Part shown: positions 7,583-13,950 of the stretch, piece after piece
How the letters are laid out: the number at the start of each line of letters is the position of its first letter
Position numbering within the stretch: the stretch's first letter is position 1
Made by a program: the position numbers and the translations under genes
Assembly: GCA_046348225.1 (NCBI GenBank)
Contig: JAXMEQ010000016.1
Span: 1 to 27,788 of the forward strand
From: JAXMEQ01 sp046348225
Lineage (GTDB): Bacteria; Pseudomonadota; Gammaproteobacteria; Burkholderiales; Burkholderiaceae_C
DNA length: 27,788 nt
Reading direction: 5' to 3'
The notes under the pieces: generated by a model
What the model was told of the DNA's origin: nothing
The model's input: the letters and a program-made list of their open reading frames with translations, nothing else
The model's database searches: none

Positions 7583-8824
7583 ATGACCGACTACACAAAA
7601 ATCGACGCGTGGATTGACGCGCACTTTGACGAGCAGGTGAAGTTCTTGCAGGAACTGATCCGGGTGCCGACCGACACGCCCCCCGGCAACAACGCGCCGC
7701 ACGCCGAGCGCACGGCGCAGCTCCTGCAGGCCTTTGGTTACCAGGCCGAGCAGCATGTGGTGCCGGTCGACGAGGTGAAAGCGGCGGGGCTGGAGTCCAT
7801 CACCAACCTGATCGTGCGGCGCCGCTATGGCGAGGGCAAGACCATTGCCCTGAACGCCCATGGCGACGTGGTGCCACCCGGCGAGGGCTGGACGCATGAC
7901 CCGTATGGCGGCGAGGTGGCCGACGGCCGGATCTACGGCCGCGCCGCGGCCGTGAGCAAGTGCGACTTTTCCACCTTCACCTTTGCCGTGCGCGCGCTCG
8001 AGGCCGTGTGCCAGCCGCAGCGTGGCAGCGTGGAGCTGCACTTCACCTACGACGAGGAGTTTGGCGGCGAAGTGGGCCCCGGCTGGCTGCTGAAGAAAGG
8101 CCTGACCCGGCCCGACCTGATGATCGCGGCCGGCTTCAGCTACCAGGTGGTGGTGGCGCACAACGGCTGCCTGCAGATGGAGGTGACGGTGCACGGCGAG
8201 ATGAGCCACGCCGCCATCCCCGACAGCGGAACCGATGCGCTGCAGGCGGCCACCCACATATTGAATGCGCTGTATGCGCTGAACACGCAGTACCTGCAGG
8301 TCCGCTCCCGCGTGGCGGGCATCACCCATCCGTACCTAAACGTCGGCCTGATTGCGGGTGGCACCAACACCAACGTGATCCCGGGCAAGGTGGTGCTCAA
8401 GCTCGACCGCCGCATGATCCCTGAGGAAGACCCGACGCAGGTGGAAGCGTCCATCCGCGCCACCATCGAAGCGGCAGCGCAGAGCTTCCACCCGCCGCGC
8501 GGCGGCAAGGCGGTGCGCGTGGACATCCGCCGCCTGCTGCTGGCACGCGCCATGGTGCCGCTGCCCGGCAACGCGCCGCTGGTGGCCGCCCTGCAGCAGC
8601 ACGGCCAGGCCGTGTTTGGCGAGCCCATTCCGGCTGTGGGCACGCCGCTTTACACCGACGTGCGGCTGTACGGCGAGCACGGCATTCCGGGCGTGATCTA
8701 CGGCGCCGGCCCCCGCACCGTGCTCGAGTCCAACGCCAAGCGCGCCGACGAGAACCTGCGCCTGGACGACCTGCGCCGCGCGACCAAGGTGGTGGCGCGG
8801 GCGCTGGCGGATTTGCTGGGCTAA
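7583..8824 (+). CDS. M20-family metallohydrolase (ArgE/DapE-like), substrate unknown
   Basis: A 413-aa zinc hydrolase of the M20 family, coupled to the purine operon. Seen motifs are NAHGDVVPPGEGW (His93, Asp95), TYDEEFGGEVGPGW (Glu158/Glu159 as base and ligand), a VHGEMSHAAIPDSGTDA dimerisation segment and a late GVIYGAGPR region. The family usually places a metal-bridging Asp in GRGAxDxKG; here the segment reads GRAAAVSKCD, with Val124 at that position and an Asp four residues later. This may define a subfamily. In context it could act on a ureido or N-acyl compound, for example ureidoglycolate, but a peptide or N-acyl amino acid is equally possible. Its TAA stop overlaps the TAG stop of the opposing helicase gene. 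Confidence 0.82.
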   Translation: MTDYTKIDAWIDAHFDEQVKFLQELIRVPTDTPPGNNAPHAERTAQLLQAFGYQAEQHVVPVDEVKAAGLESITNLIVRRRYGEGKTIALNAHGDVVPPGEGWTHDPYGGEVADGRIYGRAAAVSKCDFSTFTFAVRALEAVCQPQRGSVELHFTYDEEFGGEVGPGWLLKKGLTRPDLMIAAGFSYQVVVAHNGCLQMEVTVHGEMSHAAIPDSGTDALQAATHILNALYALNTQYLQVRSRVAGITHPYLNVGLIAGGTNTNVIPGKVVLKLDRRMIPEEDPTQVEASIRATIEAAAQSFHPPRGGKAVRVDIRRLLLARAMVPLPGNAPLVAALQQHGQAVFGEPIPAVGTPLYTDVRLYGEHGIPGVIYGAGPRTVLESNAKRADENLRLDDLRRATKVVARALADLLG

Positions 8825-11169
8825 GCCACCGCAACCTGCCACCAGCCTGGCAGCAGCGCCCGGTAGCGCGTCTGCAAGTACCGGTCGTCCATCAGCAGCA
8901 CCGTGCCGGTGTCGGTGTCGGTGCGAATGACGCGCCCGGCCGCCTGCACCACCTTTTGCAGGCCCGGCAGCAGGTAGGTGTAGTCGTGCCCCCGGCCAAA
9001 GCGGGCTTCCATGCGGTCGCAGATGGCCTGGTTCACCTCGTCAAACTGCGGCAGGCCCAGCGTGGCAATGAAGGCGCCCACCAGCCGCCGGCCCGGCAAG
9101 TCCACCCCCTCGGCAAACACGCCGCCCAGCACCGCGAAGCCGATGCCCTGGCCGCTGGCGTCAAAGCGCTGCAGCCAGGCCTGGCGGCTGGGTTCGTCCA
9201 TCTGGCGGGCCTGGGCCCACACGGGCACGCTGGGCCAGCGCTGCTCAAACGCGCGCAGCGCCATCTCCATGTAGTCGAAGCTGCTGAAGAACGCGATGTA
9301 GTTGCCCGGCGCGCGCTGGTACTGCGCGCCCATCGCCTGGGCCAGCGGCGCCAGCGTGGCCGCACGGTCCTGCCGCCGTGTGGACAGCGGCACCACCCGC
9401 ACCGCCAGTTGCTCGGGCCGGAACGGGGTGGCAACGTCCAGCCGCTGCGTGTCGGCGGGCAGGCCCAGCAGGTCGATGTAATAGTCCGTCGGGTTCAGCG
9501 TGGCAGAGAACAGCACCAGTGCGTCGGCCGCCTGGATGCGCGGCGCGAGGAACGGCGCAGGCACGATGTTGCGCAGCGTGAGGCGGCCCGCGCGGGTGCC
9601 GTCATCGTCAAACGCAGCGGCGTCCAGCGCCATCTGCACCGCACTGGCGGGCATGGCCACGGGCGCGGTCTCTGTCACGTCCACCTCGCACAGCGAATGG
9701 TCGCCCGGCTCCTGCGCCAGCGCGGCAAACGCCAGGGTGCGGAAGTAGGCGGGCAACAAGGCGGCGTGCGGCTCGGTGGGGTGGTCGTTCAGGTATTCAC
9801 CGGCCGCGCTGTTGAACTTGCCCAGCACGCGCGTCCATTCTTCGGGCAGCGCGTCCAGCACATGCCAGGGCTTGCCCGGCGCCTGGCGTTGCAGCGCGTC
9901 CAGCAGCAGTTGCCACCGGTTGAGCAGTTCGTCCACCCGCGGGCGCAGACTGGCGGGCACCTGGGGCCGCAGGGCCAGGGCCTCGGCCTGCGTGAGTTCG
10001 GCGCTGTACATGGCGCAGGCCCGGCTGTAGAGGTTGTGCGCCTCGTCCACCAGCACGCTCACGCGCCAGGCTGATTCGACCGTCAGCGCATACAGCATGG
10101 CCGAGCGGTCAAAGTAGTAGTTGTAGTCGCCCACCACCACGTCGGCCCAATGCGCCATGTCGTGGCCCAGGTAATAGGGGCAGACCTGGTGTTCACGCGC
10201 AATGTTGCGCAGCGCGGCCTGGTCCAGCCACTGCGCCCGGGCTGCGGCCTCGCGGGCGGCGGGCAGGCGGTCGTAAAAGCCGCTGGCCAGCGGGCACGAC
10301 TGGCCGTGGCAGGCTTTGTCCTTGTGTTCACAGGCCTTGTCCTTGGCCACCAGTTCCAGCACCCGCAGGGGCAGGCCGGCGGGCGAGGCGCCGCGCAGCT
10401 GGCCCAGCGCGTCCAGCGCAATCTGGCGCCCTGGCGTGCGTGCCGTCAGGTAAAACAGCTTGTCGGTGCCGCGCACGGCCATGGCCTTGAGCGCGGGGAA
10501 CAGTGTGCCCAGCGTTTTGCCAATGCCGGTGGGCGCCTGCACCAGCAGCGGGCGCGACTGCACGCAGGCGCGGTACACGCCGGCCGCCATCTCGCGCTGG
10601 CCGGGGCGAAACGGCATTTGCGGGAAGGCCAGCGCCTCCAGCGCCGCGTCGCGCTGCGCACGGTGCGCGGCCTCTTGCTGCGCCCAGCCCAGGTAGCGCT
10701 GGCACAGGCCTTCAAAGAATGCCTGCAGTTCCGGCGCGTTGAATTCTTCCGTGACGGGGTGCTCCGTCTGTGTGGCCACGTCCAGGTACACCAGCGTCAG
10801 CGTGATGGCGTCCAGCCCCCGCGCCTCGCACATCAGCCAGCCATAGACCTTGAGCTGCGCCCAGTGCAGGGCCTGGTGGTTCCAGGCAATGGCCTCCACC
10901 CGGCCCCGGAAGGTCTTGACCTCTTCCAGTGTGTTGCGCTGCGCGTCGTAGCCGTCGGCCCGGCCCCGCACCTGCAGGCCCTGGTACTGGCCACTGAGGC
11001 TGACTTCCGCCTCATGCCCGGGGCCGCGCCGCCGCGCCACCAGCACATGGCCCTCGCGGCCCTGCTGGGCGGTGGGCGCGGGCGTGAAGCGCAAGTCCAG
11101 GTCGCCCGCCCTGGCCGCGAACTCGCAAAGCGCGCGGACGGCAACGGTACAAGCCGGGGTGGTAGACAT
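8821..11169 (-). CDS. DinG/XPD-like ATP-dependent DNA helicase with N-terminal nuclease-like domain
   Basis: A 782-aa superfamily 2 helicase. The N-terminal 160 residues look like a PD-(D/E)XK domain: Asp72 (GRADGY), Glu83-Val-Lys85, and a QxxxY at 105-109 (QLKVY) as in RecB/Cas4 nucleases. The helicase follows with Walker A APTGIGKT (212-219), four cysteines suited to an iron-sulfur cluster (280, 287, 292, 330), the DEAH box VLVDEAHNL (375-378), an LFSATLNP motif III and a C-terminal QAAGRVIRTDTDTG motif VI. I took the ATG at 11169; an upstream GTG at 11202 would add 11 poorly conserved-looking residues. It is divergent from chaA and convergent with the M20 gene, so it is not part of the purine unit. 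DNA repair or replication-fork processing is likely. Confidence 0.88.
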   Translation of the reverse strand: MSTTPACTVAVRALCEFAARAGDLDLRFTPAPTAQQGREGHVLVARRRGPGHEAEVSLSGQYQGLQVRGRADGYDAQRNTLEEVKTFRGRVEAIAWNHQALHWAQLKVYGWLMCEARGLDAITLTLVYLDVATQTEHPVTEEFNAPELQAFFEGLCQRYLGWAQQEAAHRAQRDAALEALAFPQMPFRPGQREMAAGVYRACVQSRPLLVQAPTGIGKTLGTLFPALKAMAVRGTDKLFYLTARTPGRQIALDALGQLRGASPAGLPLRVLELVAKDKACEHKDKACHGQSCPLASGFYDRLPAAREAAARAQWLDQAALRNIAREHQVCPYYLGHDMAHWADVVVGDYNYYFDRSAMLYALTVESAWRVSVLVDEAHNLYSRACAMYSAELTQAEALALRPQVPASLRPRVDELLNRWQLLLDALQRQAPGKPWHVLDALPEEWTRVLGKFNSAAGEYLNDHPTEPHAALLPAYFRTLAFAALAQEPGDHSLCEVDVTETAPVAMPASAVQMALDAAAFDDDGTRAGRLTLRNIVPAPFLAPRIQAADALVLFSATLNPTDYYIDLLGLPADTQRLDVATPFRPEQLAVRVVPLSTRRQDRAATLAPLAQAMGAQYQRAPGNYIAFFSSFDYMEMALRAFEQRWPSVPVWAQARQMDEPSRQAWLQRFDASGQGIGFAVLGGVFAEGVDLPGRRLVGAFIATLGLPQFDEVNQAICDRMEARFGRGHDYTYLLPGLQKVVQAAGRVIRTDTDTGTVLLMDDRYLQTRYRALLPGWWQVAVA

Positions 11170-11231
11170 AGGCGTCGCAGTTTGCCTGATGGCGAAGCCC
11201 ACCCGCCATCGACGGCCTTTATCATCGAACG

Positions 11232-12314
11232 ATGAAATTGAGCAAAGCCCTGCCCGTCTGGTCCCTCGCCGCCCCGGTGGCGGGCCTCGCGCTGCTGGCC
11301 GGCAGCCTGCTGGGCCTGGGCGGCTGGTACACGCTGTTCATGGCGGCCGGCCTGATGGCCAGCGTGCTGGCCGCCGTGCACCATGCCGAGGTGGTGGCCC
11401 ACCGTGTGGGCGAGCCCTACGGCACGCTGGTGCTGGCGGTGGCAGTGACGGTGATCGAGGTGGCGCTGATCGTGTCACTCATGCTCAGCGGCGGCGAAGC
11501 CACGGCCGCGCTGGCGCGCGACACGGTGTTTGCCGCGGTGATGATCATCCTCAATGGCATGCTGGGGCTGTGCCTGCTGGTCGGCGCCCAGCGCCACGGC
11601 GAGCAGAGCTTCACGCAGCACGGCGTGAGCGCCTCATTGGCGACGCTCGCGGCCATCGTCACCCTGACGCTGGTGCTGCCCAACTACACCACCAGCCGGC
11701 CCGGGCCGGTGTACAGCCCGGGCCAACTGGCCTTTATCGCCGTGGTGTCGCTGGTGCTGTATGGCACCTTTGTGCTGGTGCAGACGGTGCGCCACCGCGA
11801 CTATTTTCTGCCGGCCCACGCCGCCGCCCAGCCAGAGAGCCATGCCACGCCACCCAGCCGCAGCACCGCGCTGCTGGCCGGCGGCCTGCTGATGCTGGCG
11901 CTGGTGGCGGTGGTGCTGCTGGGCAAGGCCCTGGCGCCGACCATCGAGAAGGCCGTGGCGGCCATGGGCGCGCCACAGGCGCTGGTGGGCATCATCATTG
12001 CGGCCGTGGTGCTGATGCCCGAGGGCCTGGCCGCCGTGCGTGCGGCGCGCGCCAACCGGCTGCAGACCAGCCTGAACCTGGCGCTGGGCTCGGCGCTGGC
12101 CAGCATCGGCCTGACCATCCCCGCCGTGGCCGTCGTCTCGCTGGCCACCGGCTGGACGCTGACCCTGGGCATCGACGTCAAGTCCACCGTGCTGCTGGTG
12201 CTGTCGCTCGTGGTCGCCACCCTGACGCTCGGCACCGGCCGCACCACCGTGCTGCAGGGGGTGGTGCATCTGGTGATTTTTGCGGTGTACCTGTTTACGA
12301 CGGTGGTGCCGTAG
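11232..12314 (+). CDS. chaA: ChaA-type calcium (sodium/potassium):proton antiporter
   Basis: A 360-aa inner-membrane protein with about eleven hydrophobic helices in two homologous halves, as in the CaCA superfamily. The first signature is HHAEVVAHRVGEPYGTLVLA followed by AVTVIEVALI (Glu61 and Glu76, the cation-site acids). The second half contains LMPEGLAAVRAARANRLQ and LGSALASIGLTIPAV. A hydrophilic loop with His residues separates the halves (around 195-215). Its length matches ChaA. No clear ribosome site precedes the ATG. It stands alone, divergent from the helicase gene across about 60 bp. The exported ion cannot be fixed from sequence; calcium or sodium with proton exchange is the family norm. 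Confidence 0.9.
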   Translation: MKLSKALPVWSLAAPVAGLALLAGSLLGLGGWYTLFMAAGLMASVLAAVHHAEVVAHRVGEPYGTLVLAVAVTVIEVALIVSLMLSGGEATAALARDTVFAAVMIILNGMLGLCLLVGAQRHGEQSFTQHGVSASLATLAAIVTLTLVLPNYTTSRPGPVYSPGQLAFIAVVSLVLYGTFVLVQTVRHRDYFLPAHAAAQPESHATPPSRSTALLAGGLLMLALVAVVLLGKALAPTIEKAVAAMGAPQALVGIIIAAVVLMPEGLAAVRAARANRLQTSLNLALGSALASIGLTIPAVAVVSLATGWTLTLGIDVKSTVLLVLSLVVATLTLGTGRTTVLQGVVHLVIFAVYLFTTVVP

Positions 12315-12396
12315 GTGCTATTGTTTTTGTAGCCGGGTACGCAGTTTAGGTAAGTGATTCAAGTTAACGAAACCGAATTCCACGAACAAAACTGCG

Positions 12397-12846
12397 TCAT
12401 TCCAACGTCATCACCGGCGCAAACAATTTGGTAGTTCTCGGAGCCGTGCTATGCGGTGAGTAGATTCGTACGACGTGCACCTGTCGTCTGTCGAACTCCA
12501 TCGCCGCTCGATATGACGTACTCGCATCTCCTCCGTTGACTACGAGTTGCCATCGTTTAGATTTTGCCAACTCGCGTACCTCAATGCCGCGCGGATCAGT
12601 CAACCCCCAGAACGCATCCAGCGGTACAAAAACTGGCTTGCCCTGGAAAACGATTTCGAGATTCACAATCAGCATCTGAATCCCAAAAAAACGCTGCGTC
12701 TGCGCGTCTCTTGCGTCGCGAAGCACCGCTGGAAGCTCGGTAGTTCTCAACGTGATGAACACTTCTCCGCTTTTATGCTTCAGTTCCTCAGCGAGTACCT
12801 GTGGGGCTACGTACATCCATATCAATACGAATAAAAATCTAAACAT
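12397..12846 (-). CDS. Secreted hypothetical protein, candidate immunity protein of the displaced toxin
   Basis: A 149-aa protein I do not recognise by family. The first 19 residues form a Sec signal peptide (MFRFLFVLIWMYVAPQVLA, cleavage before EELKHK), so the mature protein should be periplasmic. The rest is mixed, with no cysteines and no clear motif. AAGGAG lies 13 bases before the ATG, a long spacing. Base composition is visibly AT-richer than the flanking chaA. It directly follows the displaced Rhs tail carrying an L,D-transpeptidase-like toxin. Known antidotes of Tlde1-type toxins work in the periplasm, so both position and export fit an immunity role. That function is an inference. 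Confidence 0.65.
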   Translation of the reverse strand: MFRFLFVLIWMYVAPQVLAEELKHKSGEVFITLRTTELPAVLRDARDAQTQRFFGIQMLIVNLEIVFQGKPVFVPLDAFWGLTDPRGIEVRELAKSKRWQLVVNGGDASTSYRAAMEFDRRQVHVVRIYSPHSTAPRTTKLFAPVMTLE

Positions 12847-12870
12847 ATGTAGTGCACATCTCCTTCAAAA

Positions 12871-13602
12871 CTATGGAACTACCGCCAATCTGCGGTCGCC
12901 GGCAATACCAACGGCATCTCGAACGGAATGAACTTGAATGATGCAGCCGGCCGATGATGTCCTCCTAACCATATCGCCTCCATGAATAATGAATCCATCT
13001 CGACCATAGAGCCAGCTACCGGGTTCTGGATACAACCTCATTGCCCCAGGCAGTACCCGACCATCACTTGTAGTAATAGTCTGCTGTGGCCCGATCAAAA
13101 AGTCGCCAGTCGGGATAGGACCCTTGCTGCCAATTGAATCCAGAAGGCCATTGTTAACCGCGCCAGGCGCACCCGAGTAGCCAGAACCAACAAGTACAGT
13201 GGCGCTGGGGTTGTTGTCCTGTCTGTACAAGTTTCCAGTACTTTGCTGGTAGATCCAGCGTAAACCTTCAGGATCGGACGCCACCAGCGCGCGGGCACCC
13301 ACATACCCAAATCGATTAAGTCCGCCTTCAACTCCAATCGGATCCCCCTGCGTATACCGCCCCTGGCTGGCCAGGTACTGCCGCTGGTAGTTGTAGAACG
13401 TGCCCGTCTCCGCATCGTCATACTGCCCCGGGAAGCGCAGGTTCAGCTCTGTGGCTGCCGTGGCTTTGAGCAGCACCGGGATGTTGGTGATGGCTGCTTT
13501 CGGGTTGGGTGTTGCTCTCCGGATGCCGGTGGGCTTCAGTAGTCCCATCGGATCGACGTAGCTCAGCGGATTGCCTTCAACATAGGCAAATATATTGACC
13601 GG
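12871..13602 (-). pseudogene. Displaced Rhs tail with L,D-transpeptidase-like (DUF2778/Tlde1-type) toxin domain
   Basis: The frame is open from just after the stop at 13603 to a TAG at 12871 and has no credible start of its own; the first ATG (13548) falls inside a VDPMGL core motif. It contains a short Rhs core relic (YVEGNPLSYVDPMGL), then a second core segment from KPTG to SDPEGL that is nearly identical to the intact Rhs, then about 129 residues of toxin. The toxin has GYSG, KGPIPTGDFLIG, IIHGGDM and SSAGCI, with His189 and Cys202 counted from the 13548 ATG. This is the pattern of DUF2778/Tlde1 enzymes that cut or exchange peptidoglycan cross-links. It looks like a silent toxin cassette that needs recombination with the full rhs gene to be expressed. 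Confidence 0.8.
13337..13534. repeat. Rhs core direct repeat, copy A (displaced tail)
   Basis: About 198 bp aligned without gaps to 14440-14637 at a constant offset of 1103 bp. By eye it has roughly a dozen mismatches, most of them at the 3' plus-strand end, so about 94 percent identity. It encodes the stretch from KPTG to DPIG of the Rhs core. It can act as a homology arm for toxin exchange. Confidence 0.9.
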
Positions 13603-13950
13603 TCACTTTGCACCTCGGCACAGAGTTACCTTTCCAACGTCAGTAATCTCAATCGCGCGAATCTCGCCAGCTTGAAACTCCGCACTGAAGGCGAGTTGAG
13701 CCACTTGTAATGTGCGGCCGTCGCGCATCGGTAGCACTGCGGAATCAAGCGCTCTAGCCAGTTCTTCTGGTGTCACGTCGCACTTAGTTGCGACTTGGAC
13801 GTATTTCAACAGCGCTTGCACGGACCGATTGTGGCCAGCGACGACCTGCTTTAACCCGTCGTTTTCCAGGGTTAGGTTGATGATCGCCCAAATCAAGGAG
13901 AGGGCAAGCAGGACGCCGACCGTGAGCAGGACCCAATGTTTAGCTTTCAT
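13603..13950 (-). CDS. Small single-helix membrane protein, candidate immunity protein of the intact Rhs toxin
   Basis: A 115-aa protein with no family I recognise. Residues 6-28 form one hydrophobic helix (HWVLLTVGVLLALSLIWAIIN), preceded by a basic MKAK, which suggests an N-terminal anchor with the remaining 85 residues in the periplasm. Two cysteines (in ATKCDV and VTLCRG) could pair there. Its ATG overlaps the rhs stop codon as ATGA, the usual arrangement of a toxin gene and its antidote. A periplasm-facing antidote would fit a toxin that acts on the cell envelope. Directly after its TGA the same frame continues into the displaced Rhs tail. Confidence 0.7.
   Translation of the reverse strand: MKAKHWVLLTVGVLLALSLIWAIINLTLENDGLKQVVAGHNRSVQALLKYVQVATKCDVTPEELARALDSAVLPMRDGRTLQVAQLAFSAEFQAGEIRAIEITDVGKVTLCRGAK

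Noticed and set aside
5786..8329. A long open frame (847 codons) on the minus strand across puuE/uraD/M20
   Set aside because: It is antisense to three genes with intact catalytic motifs, and its product is low-complexity (His, Ala, Gly, Gln-rich), as expected of a GC-rich shadow frame.
11203..11231. Helicase start at the GTG at 11202
   Set aside because: It would add 11 residues with no ribosome site and leave only 29 bp to divergent chaA; the ATG at 11169 gives a more family-like N-terminus.
12339..12397. Inverted repeat ACGCAGTTT / AAACTGCGT after chaA as a terminator
   Set aside because: The arms are only 9 bp with about 41 bases between them and no T-run; this could be chance.
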